64,000 nucleotides of DNA from Epinephelus fuscoguttatus (lineage: Eukaryota; Chordata; Actinopteri; Perciformes; Serranidae), in NCBI RefSeq assembly GCF_011397635.1, contig NC_064762.1:23399479-23463478 (forward strand). The letters are read 5' to 3'. Of this stretch, positions 12,301-23,649 are shown one piece after another. The notes below the pieces were generated by a model. The model was not told the DNA's origin and ran no database searches. It saw only the letters and a list, made by a program, of their open reading frames with translations. Position numbers and translations under genes: made by a program. Each line of letters starts with the position of its first letter. The first letter of the stretch is position 1.

Positions 12301-15300
12301 TTCACTCCTGAAGAGTTTCAGGACTTTGCCCTTATCTAAATGCAGTTCTCCTTAAGAGCAGGAGCAGCATTTTGATAGACTGACAGCTCTTCATTAAAAT
12401 TATGGACATGAAAACGATTATAAAAAGTACTCCGCTCATTTGAAAATTCAAAGGAATACTTGCCATTGAGGGGAATAGGGCAGTATTAGGACTGCATCCG
12501 TGAATGTCCGGTGCTTGAGCATTTTTTTCAACCACCCTTATGGCTATACGTAGCAAGTCTGACTTTTTTTTTTTAACCTGTCTGTAGTTCCCTGTACTGG
12601 GCCAGATCCCCTTTATTAGAAATGATATTTCACTCAACAGCTGTGTTCTTGACAGATTCTGAGACCCATGGCTTATCATTTGGATATTCATTTACACAGA
12701 ATACATTTACCTGCAAATCCAGAGCAAAGGACAGCAATAGCGATGGCAATGAACCCAACAAAAGGATTCTGCTCAACCTGAAAAAACAAAAACAAAAACA
12801 AAAACAAAACAGAGAGATGCCATGAGCCACCAGACAGACAGTAAACACCACACGCAGCTCAGGGAGATACAGGTAATAAAAAGCTAAACCCATGACAGAA
12901 TGAGTCACTGCGCATATCATTCACAGAGTCAGAAGGAGGGTTAGGACATTTAAATTTTTTTGGTTATGCCACACCCACCTGTACTTTAGTCGCCTCTGCA
13001 GGCTTCCATTGGACAAGCGTTACACCCCCGCAGAGCATGAAAACAGAGAACCACTGCAGCCGGCTGAGAGAGCGGTTCAGCATGAGGACTGTACACAAGG
13101 CCGTGCACGGGATCTTCAGCTGATAGGTGACCTGCACGGGAAAACACACGTTAGGATCTAAAATCTATTGATTTCTTTTTTTGACCTAATAATAGAGGGA
13201 GGGTGGACTGAGAATTCCACACATATTTATGGAAACCTGTTTTAGGGTAGAGTTCAACAGTACAGATCACATTAACAGAGGCCAGGGTGAGCTTCAGGTT
13301 TCAGTGTTTGTGCCACAACGTGTCTTATCAAGCTAAAACAATTAGTTGAATGTGGCTAGTAAGTGTAAATTAACTGTGGTAAACTTCCATCCATCTTACC
13401 AGTACCCAGATTTCCCTGCTCCTCTCTCGGCTCAAATTTAATTTTTGCTAACTTTGGGGCTTTTGTATCCCTGCCACCACAAACACAAAGAGTATTGAAG
13501 CTGATTGAGAGAGAGAGAAACGCCCCTTTGTCTCTCAAATTAACATGAAACGTTAAACTAGGCAGTGCTGATCAAATATAAACCACAATTCTGTTACTGT
13601 ATCACCTATTTCTCACCTAAAATGTTTTCAGAAACACATTTTAGTGCACTGTTTGGCTGCAATACGAGAATTTGTGAACAGGAAGTGGGCGAAAACACAG
13701 ATAAAAATGGTAAAACTAACAGCGCTGGACAAATATGAACCAAAAATTATTACTAGGTTGCCTATTTCTTACCTCAGTTGTTTTCTAAATCATAACTTAG
13801 CTTACTGTTTAACTGTAATGCAAGATTGTTTGCTACCAGCCAGCTGCCGTATTGTTTTTGGTAAGCAAATATGTCACCCACCAATGGAAGTATTATTGGT
13901 CCCATTTATTGGCAGTGCATTCTGGTAGTTGTAGGTTTAAAGACCATCTTTAAAGCGGTGAATTATGTCTTTAATTGTTAGAGTTATGTAACAGCTCTTT
14001 CCAGCTTTCAACAGTCTTCTACGTTTTAATTGAAATATCTTATGTTTTGGACTGTGACTATAAATTAAATAATTAGCAGGTTAGCCAATAATGAAAATGC
14101 TTGTATTGTATTAGCTGCTAACTGCTAACCAAGCCACACTCTGTCCAGTGTGTACCCACCCTCATCGATACAAACAGTTCTCAAAAAGAATAGCAATTAA
14201 ACTCCAATGACATAGTTTACTTCACTCACGTTACAAAATGACATAATCATAAGCACGATTTTAATCTATATAATTATGTATTTAATGATGATGTATCCAA
14301 TATTTGTGCAGCTATCAACATGAAATAATTTGGTGAGGACAATGTGCTTTATTCCACATAGTGGATCATGACATTGGATATTATTCTCTAAACTATTTCA
14401 GCTTCTCAATAAAATTAATACTAAAAAGTTGTTTAATAGAGCTGTGTTTATTGTGTTTATTAGAGCTACAATGATTAGTTGATCTACAGAAAATAAATCA
14501 GCAGCTAGTTTGATCATCAACTTGTCATTTTTTGAGTAAAAACCAAAACATCTGCTGATTACAGCTTCTCCAATGTGAGGATATTTTATGCTTTCTCTGT
14601 TTTTTATTATGATGGATGGATACTTTCTGACATTTTACAGACTAAATGATGAATGAAAAAAACAATCAGCGGTTTATCTGATACTGAATATATTTCTAAG
14701 GTGCAGCTCTTGTATTGCCGATGCAACTGTTGTATCTCTTTAAAATGTGAAGTCAGTGGGTGCAGCACAGACACAACAGGTTTACCAACCATCCACACCC
14801 AGCCACTGTATTGACCATTCACACTGTACATTCATTTCAACATGATTCAACAGGATTATTCTGTTCCTACCTGATAAACTGCTGCATCGAGATTACTCAA
14901 AGCAAGAAAGGCCATGTTATTCTGAATCGCGTACACTAGCGATGGCACGCTCAGCTTCAGCAGTTCTTTCGGGCTGCAGAATATATGTTCCACTATGGCC
15001 TTCTTTAGTCTGACGGGGCTTCCTGTTTCTCTGGGAGAAGAGTGGAAAAACAGGGCGATGAGGAAGGAATTTAAACACTTCAGATGATTCAATTTATTCC
15101 ACTTAATGGAAGTTCTTATATGTCTTGAATTTCCTTCAATAATCTACGTGCGGTGTCTGATCAGTAAGGTAGCTCAGGATCTCTGACCCTAGTTTTTTGT
15201 TGGTCAAATTCATGCTGCAAGTGTTTCCGAATATCTAAGAATAGCTGAAGAACATCCGCTTAAAATTTACCTCTTTAGCATGGCTTTTGATTCAAATATT

Positions 15301-16372
15301 TACAGCTATCTGTTGAGTTTTTCCTTGTATTTTGTTGCCTTTTTTAGATCTACTTTACTTATTTTTTACTTGTAGTATTTCCATTGGAATTTTAATTTTA
15401 TTCCACTCTTGTTAAAGCATATTTATCCCAAATTTTTCCATTTGCGGTAGACAACAATTACTTAACTGTAGGTATATCTTTTTTACAGTCTTACCATTAG
15501 CTTCAGTCACAAGTGCACTAACCATTAAAATGTGAACAAATAAATGTGTATGTATAATAAGGTGCTGTACAAATAAAGATTGCTTGTACAGTTTGTCTAT
15601 GTGCGAGCAAACGTGTCTTTCAAGAGATTAAAGAAGTAACTATACCGGTTATACACATATTTTTTGCACAATAGGATTCCTGCACTGAAGTCAAGTCTTT
15701 GTGAACAACTATAGAAATACACATGCACTGCTGTGTTTTTACTACATTCTCCCGTGTGATTAAGTCTCTATATTTCTATGCTGTGATGTTCTTGAGAGAG
15801 ATCTTATTTATCATTCTGTGAATCCACTTGCTTGGTCATTTTTTCACCTACAAGAAAATAAAAAACTTTTCTTCTGTTGTTACCATATTTATTCAAGTGC
15901 AATGGTGACACTTACTTTGTCAGCATCCCCAGACTCAGTATTAACTTAATGACCTCAGTGATGCACACTGCAGTTGTGGAGAAGTACAGGTCGCCTGATG
16001 AGATGGTCCTGGTGTATCGCAGTGCCACTGTGTATGTAGCCGCCACCAGTGTCATCACCGCCAGGCAGTACAGCTTGAAAACCACGCTCACATTTTCTGG
16101 GTAGAGACAGGATGGAAATGTAGTGACAGTGCTAACTTCATGTAACGTTAGCTAACGGTCATTTCTATACAGTTATTTAAACATTGACAACAAATGTTAG
16201 CACTTCGTTTAATGATAACGAAACTATAACTAACACACAACTACTGGCTAACAGCTCTTTAATTAATTTACCCCAGTTTATTTTGCTGTTACCGTTACTG
16301 TTGGTCATCTAACGGCTAACATTAGCCTTCCATGCTAGCTTGTAATAACTGGTTAAACTCACCGCCGGCCAT
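9332..16372 (-). CDS. slc35a1: CMP-sialic acid transporter (complete, 8 coding exons)
   Basis: This nucleotide-sugar transporter brings CMP-N-acetylneuraminic acid into the Golgi in exchange for CMP and is needed for sialylation. Exons in reading order, minus strand: 16372-16363, 16096-15916, 15030-14871, 13131-12979, 12777-12711, 10858-10682, 10593-10459, 9465-9332. All junctions are AG/GT and phases join, giving 1017 nt, 338 aa (human 337). The start is the short exon 'MAG' plus G, then '[17 protein letters not shown]'. Family stretches are plain: '[18 protein letters not shown]', '[18 protein letters not shown]', '[14 protein letters not shown]', '[18 protein letters not shown]' and '[18 protein letters not shown]'. 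The hydrophobic pattern fits the ten-helix SLC35 fold. The C terminus '[10 protein letters not shown]' is cytosolic by homology. It converges with RARS2. Intron 5 (between the 12711 and 10858 exons) holds a LINE relic and intron 7 a hAT relic. Confidence 0.96.
9609..10341 (-). mobile_element. hAT transposon relic with BED zinc-finger start
   Basis: Both ends carry 'gtcgac' rich text ('cctagtcgaccagtagtcg' and 'ggtcgactaacatttggtcg'), as in hAT-derived teleost repeats. On the minus strand an ATG at 10084 begins '[19 protein letters not shown]', the typical start of the BED zinc-finger of hAT transposases. The frame then decays and the catalytic RNase H-like domain is absent. It lies in the last SLC35A1 intron. 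Seen: the peptide and the end motifs; family: inference. Confidence 0.65.
11430..12660 (-). pseudogene. LINE reverse-transcriptase relic (L2/Rex1-like)
   Basis: Read on the minus strand, pieces in several frames spell a non-LTR reverse transcriptase in the right order: '[14 protein letters not shown]' (about 12120), '[15 protein letters not shown]', '[18 protein letters not shown]', 'QGCVPSALL', 'WCKSSFLDM' and finally '[20 protein letters not shown]' near 11500. Stops and frameshifts break it everywhere, for example a TAA directly before 'KYLGT'. The palm and thumb regions are recognisable but no active frame remains. Clade is inferred from the thumb motif. It sits in SLC35A1 intron 5. Confidence 0.7.
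12783..12808. repeat. (AAAAAC)n short microsatellite
   Basis: About four copies of AAAAAC directly upstream of the acceptor of the 67-nt SLC35A1 exon; on the coding strand it forms the T-rich polypyrimidine tract of that acceptor. Confidence 0.8.
14460..14640. repeat. Interspersed repeat fragment ('gctacaatgattagttgatc')
   Basis: Resembles a common teleost repeat built on 'gctgcaactaatgatta'. Related fragments are at 1861-1960 and 21907-22078. It lies in SLC35A1 intron 3 and carries no gene. Confidence 0.4.
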
Positions 16373-16470
16373 CGTTGCTCTGGTTTGTGTCCGTCCGAGA
16401 GTCGAGGAAGTCGATAATCCCGCTGACGTTACATGCCATCAAATCTTTCACACATATCCAGTGTGGATTG
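16373..16470 (-). promoter_or_regulatory. Probable SLC35A1 5' untranslated region and promoter
   Basis: The stretch just upstream of the start codon is rich in CpG compared with the flanks ('tccgtccgagagtcgaggaagtcg'), as expected for a housekeeping promoter. No TATA box is seen. The transcription start cannot be fixed from sequence. Confidence 0.4.
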
Positions 16471-16479
16471 AGGAATGTT

Positions 16480-18225
16480 GTCCGACCAGCTAGCTACACA
16501 TCGCGTAAAGAGTCTGGCTCAGTCTCCTGCCTGGTGGCATACTGACTTCATTTACCAGAATGCAGCGCGAGTCGACGCTATGAAGAGGGCGTTTGTTTTC
16601 TGTATCCTGGAATTCAGTTTGTTTGTTAAATAACGACTCTTTGCGTCAATTCGTCATTCTGTCACATAACATTACCACTGAAAACTTTCATTTTTACATT
16701 TATAAGTATTCAAGTGTTCTCACAGGTGTCAGCTGTTAACCGTTATTGATAAAATGTCGTTTTTCCCGGGGCGAACCAAACGTCTAAATTGAGAAAAGCA
16801 GCCTGGGATGGCACCGTCGGCGGGAATGTTTGATTTAAACGTGCGTTTCGCCCCTGGCAAATGTTTAATCCTCCCTGACAGACAGTAGACACCTGTGGGA
16901 TTAGAAATTACCTTTGATGATGCTACTCACTGCTGAATCACAGGTAACAACAGGTAGCAACAGGTAACAACTTTTTGGTTTATCTCCCGGAATTTGCGGT
17001 GGGACCGCCATATGACCGGATTCCTTGGGTCAAATGAGGATGTGCTAGCTACTGCTTGTCAACAGTTGTTAGCAAGAAATCTAGAACAGTGACTCATTTT
17101 TAATTCAGTAGTACAGTAAGGTTTTTTTTTTTTTAATATTTTTGCTTCCCCATATGTCATGTACCAAGATGGACAAAATATTTGACACAATTTTAAAGGG
17201 GATCTACGCTCATTTTCAAAATTCATACATTTTGTTCCTAAGACAGTCCAAAATATGAGTAAACATGAACAACTCCCTCCCAAATCCAAAAATTGGAGTG
17301 CTAAAACTTGAATTTGTGATGTCATTGCTAGTATAAAGTATGGAACTGCTCCACAGACGGTGTAGCCTTAAAGATCAAAACCAGGGTGGTTCAGGAACAT
17401 GCGCAGAATTGGTCTACACATTCAGGTACAGTAGCTCTAACCTGTTTCCTCCAAGATGACAGGCTTCGCTTAAAAATATATATTTATCTAAGTGATATAT
17501 GCGTGTGTATTGCTTGTGCAGCTGAATGGGGCACCTGACCTGGCCAGCCCATGTGAATACCAGTCCCCCTTTGATGCCATGAACAATCTGACGTTGCCAG
17601 CCTAGTTGCCCTGGCGTCGAAGCATGGTGGAAAGAAAGGCTCAGCAATTTGTCTTAAAGTCTAACCTGCCTGTTTGTATGTGGGTCAGTTTTGTTGCTTT
17701 TGAAGACGATGAAGTTGGAGCTTAAAATGAACACGTTAAAGGAACACTTCACCCCTCAAATGACCATCTGTGTATCAGCTACTCACCCTGTGTTGCACTT
17801 AATTTGTAAGTTAAACTTTGTTTTTCTCATGTGCCTGCGCAGACACAGAAGAATCCAAAAAAGGAGAAAATTTTTGATTAATTGAAGTCGTAGCCGACTG
17901 TGTTTAACCACCACAAAAATATATTCAAACATCAGTTCAAAAAGTCCTATTTATATAGTTGTACGCTCAGTACTTCCCAAACAGACAGCCCTTTCCAGCA
18001 GGGAACTAAACTGAAAATAAAGCTTATCTATCCACTCTTCAAAGCCAGACTCCATTGACAAAAACAGTAATTTCACCTCACTGAACATGAGAGCTGCTGG
18101 TCTACCGCGGCCTCGTTCAGTTAGTTTGTGACTTTGGTGTTGTAAAAGGTTAGTTAAGATTCACCAAAGTCACACAAAAGTCAAACAAAAACACAAACAA
18201 ACTAACACAGACTTCTACTCAGCCA
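16480..18225. other. Intergenic, no gene seen
   Basis: Between the SLC35A1 promoter and a Harbinger relic. A dispersed repeat occupies roughly 17195-17370 ('aaggggatctacgctcattttc') and a one-armed copy of the 8284 MITE family begins at 17736. Three tandem 10-mers 'caggtaacaa' lie near 16942. Open frames here lack family similarity. Confidence 0.55.
17736..18000. repeat. Partial copy of the 8284 fold-back MITE family
   Basis: 'ttaaaggaacacttcacccc' followed by 'aaatgaccatctgtgtatca' matches the left arm at 8284; downstream text such as 'gtacgctcagtacttcccaaa' also has a counterpart. The second arm is missing. Confidence 0.5.
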
Positions 18226-18229
18226 ACAG

Positions 18230-18607
18230 AAAGAAGGCAGATGCCTGTAAAACGAGCACACTTTTCTGACCGCCCTGCATACAGTTGCCTTACTCAAGTG
18301 CTCAGCGTCTCATTCAGTCATTGTACAAAAAACTTCCATTTGCAAAGAAAAGCAGCGCAGCACACAATATCTGCTGGGATGTGAGAGCATGACTACGATT
18401 GGTAATCTTGCAAATGTAAGGACGGATTAGGTTGTGTATGTAGATGATGGACTGTGACGTGAAACGGTGCAGCTCAAAAAGATAATTGTGTGGAAATGGT
18501 AAAACATCTATGCGCGGTCTGATAACCATCTCCCGACGAATATTTAATTCTCTGCGCAGTAATGCTACACCTTCATCCACGGGATCGTTATCAAAAGGAC
18601 ATGCCAT
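18230..18607 (-). pseudogene. Harbinger (HARBI1-like) transposase, N-terminal remnant
   Basis: From an ATG at 18607 the minus strand reads 'MACPFDNDPVDEGVALLRRE' and continues through 'RIDVLPFPHNYLFELHRF', 'IIYIHNLIRPYICKITNRSH' and 'ALTSQQILCAALLFFANGSF', which is the conserved N-terminal region of PIF/Harbinger transposases. A frame change near 18325 is followed by 'DAEHLSKATVCRAVRKVC' and a possible splice donor or break near 18242. The DDE catalytic domain is missing, so it cannot be active. The usual full length is about 340 aa. Confidence 0.85.
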
Positions 18608-18639
18608 GTTAGTGAAAAAAGTCGCCAATGGCAATCAGG

Positions 18640-20083
18640 ATAAAAGGTATCACGACGCTGAATATCAACTCGGTAACTCAACCCAGGGTTGCTTTATCAA
18701 GAGCCGTGAACGCGTACGCAGCGGACCAATCACAATCATGAGAGAAGCGCAGCGTCACTGAGCGTCCTCACAGAGCGCCGTATGTGAGGGGAAAAAGTAT
18801 TTCTCATGTGAGGATCAGAGATTAATTCTGCCAAAATATGAGGAGGAGAAAAGCAACATTACAGAAAAGGCCAACACCGTGGCAGCTGCAGGAGGAGGAA
18901 ACATGCGTGGCAACGCATAACGGGATGAATAATGTTTAGTTTTAGTTTAGATTAGTTTATTTGCACATAATGTTAAAAACAGGCAGTATAACATTTACAA
19001 GATTAAAAAAAGAAAAGTGCCGGAGAGGTTAGAAGCCACTAAAAGCTTATCAAAGAAATTCTCCTGTCAAAACATCAATGAAATCACATAATAGAGGAAA
19101 AAAACGGGTGAGGAAAGAAGAAAGAGAGGAGAGGGAAAAATCAAGACAAAACAAGGTAAAAAATAAAATGATGTGTAGGTTAAATTACTCATCACTGGTT
19201 CAAGTAGCTACAGTACCTGTACCTGTACATCTGACACTGATCACACCCTTGAATCCCATGAAATCAATGCTGCGCAGATGAATTGCGTGTATAACAATTA
19301 TCGTCTAACATCATTGCGTCTGATAAATTGGTCTTCTTTGTCATAACGTTATATATGCTACAGTAAAGCTTAAAGCTGACGCCACAATTAAATCATATCA
19401 ACACCAAATTGATAGTCTGAATAAAATCATCCTGATATTGAGCTGTGTTAGAAATGAACAGCTGCGCAAAAATATACCTAGTCTCCCTCTTTAAAAAACA
19501 AAAAGGAAAATCCCTCAAACACCATGAAGTGTAGACATGATAGGCTACTTTACACATTTCCAGCAGCAAAGCTGTCACTTAGGCCCATTATATTTAACAG
19601 GGATCATTTCCTCCAACAAAACAAAATGTTGGCACTAATTAATGGTGCTATTAAGTGTCCGCAAATGATCAGTTTCTTTCTTATGAAGGGGTGTGATGAC
19701 ATTTCGACTTCTTTCCACTCCTTTTTGAACAATCTTTTCATTGTCTGTTGTTGTTGCTTTCTTTTCTTTTTTAATGTTCAAAATAAACTTTCAAATCAAA
19801 ATCAATCAAATGAATTAAACTTCCTGTCATGACTGGGCTGCATTTCTGTCAGCGGAGTCATTTTTTTCCGAACAGCTGATTGGCCAGTGGGTGGTGCTTT
19901 TTATAGGATCAGATTCAACCCTGAACTTACCCTGCTCCGGAGCAGGATAGCTGTTCAGAGTAAGTTACCATGGTGATCTACCCCGATAAGAACTGAACCG
20001 GCTTCGTGAGACCGAAAACCCAGGGTTAACCCTGAAGTCACCTCACTAAGACATTAATCCTGCTTCGTGATACAGGCCCCTGG
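18640..20083 (-). mobile_element. Harbinger element 5' part and terminus
   Basis: Right of the transposase remnant the text 'aacccagggttgctttatca' and, near 20083, 'cctgcttcgtgatacaggcccc' are typical of teleost Harbinger element ends (read on the minus strand: ggggcctgtatcacgaagcagg). The matching left terminus was not found. The middle (18780-19840) has no recognisable second protein. Confidence 0.5.
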
Positions 20084-20084
20084 T

Positions 20085-20262
20085 CCCGACCAGGTTAGAG
20101 TCTGTTACTATGGTAACTGACCAAGAGCTTAAGTTACCTCTCTCTCTGAAACAGGCTAGAGTTACCCCTCTTTCTCTGGTTTGAGTTATCTCTCAGAGTT
20201 TCCCTCATTTCAGGGTTAACAGACTGAGTTTTCACTAAACCTGCTTTGTGAAACGGACCCCA
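20085..20262. mobile_element. Second Harbinger-type terminus
   Basis: Ends with 'cctgctttgtgaaacggacccc', the same terminal pattern as at 20083 in slightly different form, preceded by 'tttcagggttaacagactgag'. It looks like the end of a related MITE abutting the first element. Confidence 0.4.
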
Positions 20263-20263
20263 G

Positions 20264-21520
20264 TTTAATTTCTGTTCAGCATGTAAGTGTAAACACTTTA
20301 AGGATTTTAATGATGGTTGTCATTTTTGTCAGATATTCACATGCTTATTCTGTGTCCAACCATTTTCGTGACAAAACAGCCAAATGTTCAGTCTTAAAAC
20401 ATTTGCACAAGTGCGTAAAACATTATTTTTGTGTAGTTAACAGGACCTTTATGATAGAGATACTGATTAGCAATTGTCAAATTCCATTTACATGCATTGG
20501 CAAATCAATTAATAGGTCACATAAAGTCATAAACTCCCAAAAATACTATTTTGTCATGGTGCGGGCAAAACAAAATATTCAAATCTGATATGCACAGACA
20601 TGTAAGACAACACAGATGCAGTGAATAAATGTTTGAATTTATTTCTTTTTGACAAAAAAAACAAGAAATAAACATGTTCTATATGTCATTTAAGTATTTA
20701 ATGATTTGCCATCAGTCAATTTAAATATTAGAATAACTGAGCAGGAATCACTGTGAAACTGTTAAAATGAACAGCACATGGACTCAGGTTTGCAGCAAGA
20801 GTGTATTGACATGCAGTTTCCATCACTGTAAAACAGATTCTGATCGACTTTGTCATCATTTATCATGACATAAAATAAAATAGGGATGTCTAAACTGTTT
20901 ATAGGTCAAACTGAGACCTGGATAATAACAATATGATCAAGATGATGATGGGTGTTCTCAGGGAATACTCTGATACAGCTAATGTTCAAGAAAAGTACTT
21001 ATTTATTTCAAATAAGTATAAAGAATGGTATCACATTAAACACATGAGGAAAGGAATGTATTACAGCATAAAGCCTAGTGACTACATCTTCTGTTAAGAA
21101 TTCACCAGTGCCTTTCATGGCTATTCAGACCTCTACGTAACAATCTGTCTTATCTGTCTGAGCTTCTTGCACGAGAGCAGAAGCGAATCATCGCCCTCTG
21201 ACAGCAGCCAAAACCCCACCACACTGACATATTTTCCAACATCACAGCCTGCTGGGAACACACTGAAACTGCAGGTGGTTTTAAATGGGTAGAGAAGCGA
21301 TGGTATTACCCGTCAGAGAGGAAATTCTTAGATGTTTTACGTTATGGGGAGAATGTCCACCACTTCTTGTTTAAACTTCCCATAAAGGCTGCAGCCTGTG
21401 ATATTATTTTGGTGTAGCTCTACTCACAAATGGCACATGGTCCATGCAAGTCCATGTACTGCTGCAGGAGGAAAAGCTGTAGTATGCACGGATTGAGCAT
21501 TGTAACTGCAACTGAAGTGA
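20264..21520. other. Region downstream of YPEL5, probable 3' untranslated sequence
   Basis: No open frame with family similarity. On the minus strand a possible AATAAA (plus-strand tttatt) occurs near 20638, so the YPEL5 3' end may extend to that point. Evidence for transcript limits is weak. Confidence 0.35.
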
Positions 21521-21522
21521 AC

Positions 21523-22330
21523 TCAGGAGGTGTCAGAGGAAACATGATCGAAGCCTTCGCTCTCTCTCACCAGCGCCCTCTCCAGGATGACGCGGCCCTC
21601 CTTGTAGCGTTGGCTTTCCTCGGTTGCAAACTCGTACATCCAGCCCAGCTTGCTGTTGCAGTTCTTGCAGCTGACATCCCGCACCATGTGTCTTCCTGTC
21701 AGCATCACTCTGTCTTGCACCTCACTGTGCTGCAGATTCACAACCTGGAGGGCAGCAGTCACATATCAGTCACTGTAACAGTTTTTTGCTTTTCATCAGA
21801 TTTTTTTGTAGGTTTTCCAAGAAAATTTCAGCAAAGTCAAAACATTTAAAAGTCTGATAGGTGTGGACCAGATGTAGCTGGAAAATGAATTAATTTTGAT
21901 GAAGTTTAGGGCGGCAACTGCAATACTTTGATTTCTTCATTTATTGTTTATTCTATAAAATGTCAAAAAAGTGTGGAAAGAAAAATTCTCAAGAACCAAG
22001 CTGGTGTCTTTAAATAGCTATTTTCTCTGACCATCTGCCACACCCAAATATATTTAATTCAGAATCAGTGGAAATCTTTACACATCTCTTAACCTACAGT
22101 GGGAATGACTAGCTGTCTCTGGGTGATCTTAAAGTAAGCAACACTTCTCTTATCCCATGACCCAGGTGAAGGAGGTGATGTGCAGGTACCTTGTTGAAGA
22201 GGAAAGCTCGGCCTGTGGCTCCAGTGAAGCGTGTGGAGATGAGCTCAGCTCGGTTGGTCAGGATTGTGTCACAGTTGGCACAAGAGAACAGGCGAGTCCC
22301 TCCAATGTGATCCAAGAAGATACGCCCCAT
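21523..22330 (-). CDS. ypel5: Yippee-like protein 5 (complete, 2 coding exons)
   Basis: YPEL5 is a small, very conserved zinc-binding protein of the Yippee family (fold related to Mis18 and cereblon's CULT domain); in vertebrates it associates with the CTLH/GID ubiquitin ligase. Exons on the minus strand: 22330-22190 (47 codons, start ATG at 22330) and 21744-21523 (73 codons plus TGA). Total 120 aa, close to human 121. The sequence begins '[20 protein letters not shown]'; zinc ligands are the pairs C17/C20 and C73/C76 ('SCKNC'). '[20 protein letters not shown]' marks the C-terminal part. The donor 'gtacct' and acceptor 'ctccag' join in phase 0. A likely acceptor for a non-coding 5' exon (ggtag) sits only five bases before the ATG. 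The gene is divergent from PLB1. Confidence 0.96.
21907..22078. repeat. Interspersed repeat fragment in YPEL5 intron
   Basis: 'gggcggcaactgcaatac' and 'tctataaaatgtcaaaaaa' match a common teleost repeat whose other pieces occur at 1861 and 14460. It lies between the two coding exons. Confidence 0.4.
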
Positions 22331-23429
22331 TTTATCTACCACCAGAAGGTAAGCACAAAAACATGTAAACAAAGCAGGCTTGTAAACCAGCAAAGTAAAT
22401 ACAAAAGGGGAAAATTGTATTTCCTTTTCACTGGTGATCGATATAATGATTTATCCAAAAGTTACACAGAAAACTGTAATAACTTGAACAATAAAACTGT
22501 TTAAGAATGAGAGAGCTTATGTAGAGCTTAAAGTCGTAGCTCTCCATTAATATATCTTGTATGAGGCCATTTTAGACCATGTTGCAATTCAACTATCTGT
22601 CCTGTTTTGCATCAGTGAGATCAAATACCTTCATTTGTCAGGTATTTTACTAGCTTGAATTGCAGAAGACATTTCAATCTGATAATTTTTTCCATCGACA
22701 AAGTCTCAACTGGTTTTCCCAGCGTTTACTGCATCTCAATAAATATTAATGTTGTGACATAAAATTACATAGGGTACCGTGACAGGGGATTTTATCCTAA
22801 TTGCCCATTTTTTTGGTCTGTGACACCAAATTTTTAAAAAGTGCAACACATAAGGGTGAGCCCTGATGAAAGAAATGGCAGAGACAGTGCCAACCTACTA
22901 AAGAATATACAATCAGAGCATTATAATAGTGTTGCATTCAATGTAACCCAAAAATAATTATTGAGGGGGCTATTTTATCTGCATGTATTAATTCACTAAA
23001 TACTCTCAGTAATTTACAACCAGTAACGTTAACTGTTTGCTATATGTCGCATATCAGTTGTCCCTTTTATTGGTGTCTCTGCGACACAAAATGACCGACA
23101 AACATTCATTTTGTGGTGACCCATTGTGAAAAAGATACTGTATTTACGGTTTTCACCCTGAAATGCTGGACTCACGTGAAGGCATCATTTGGCCTGGTAT
23201 GTCAATAACAAGGTTAAGCAAAAGTCAAGAAAGAAAGAAACGTTTTAATATATATTAGCTTCCTATTGTTAACAAAGAAAAGCTCTAAGATGTATGGAAA
23301 AAATAAAAATATCAACGCAAAGGTCTGTCAGGGGAAAATATGTCAAAGCATCAAGATAGTAACGTTAGCTAACGTTAACCGTTACCGTTAACAGGCCGAA
23401 AACGCTTTAGTCGAAGCCAAATTTCTCAC

Positions 23430-23640
23430 CTCGTAACGTTAGCTAGCAAAATGGCAGTTGCGAGGAAAATTTTGTCGTCGAAGTGACTTAATTCACCGGT
23501 GTGTCTTTATTCTCGGGTGATTTATTCGGTCCCCGTTTCCTCTGTTATTGTTGTCAAATTCGCCTCAGCAGAGCAGTTGATACAACCAGTGAGCAATCAA
23601 GCTAGCTACTATGGGAACGACAATTTCCGGTCAGAACTTT
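23430..23640 (-). promoter_or_regulatory. Probable YPEL5 first non-coding exon and promoter
   Basis: On the minus strand 'gctaacgttacgag' is followed by a good donor 'gtgaga' at 23429. The upstream 200 bases have more CpG than their surroundings. In vertebrates YPEL5 has non-coding 5' exons, so this is a reasonable place for exon 1, but it is inference. Confidence 0.4.
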
Positions 23641-23649
23641 CAAAGTAAA

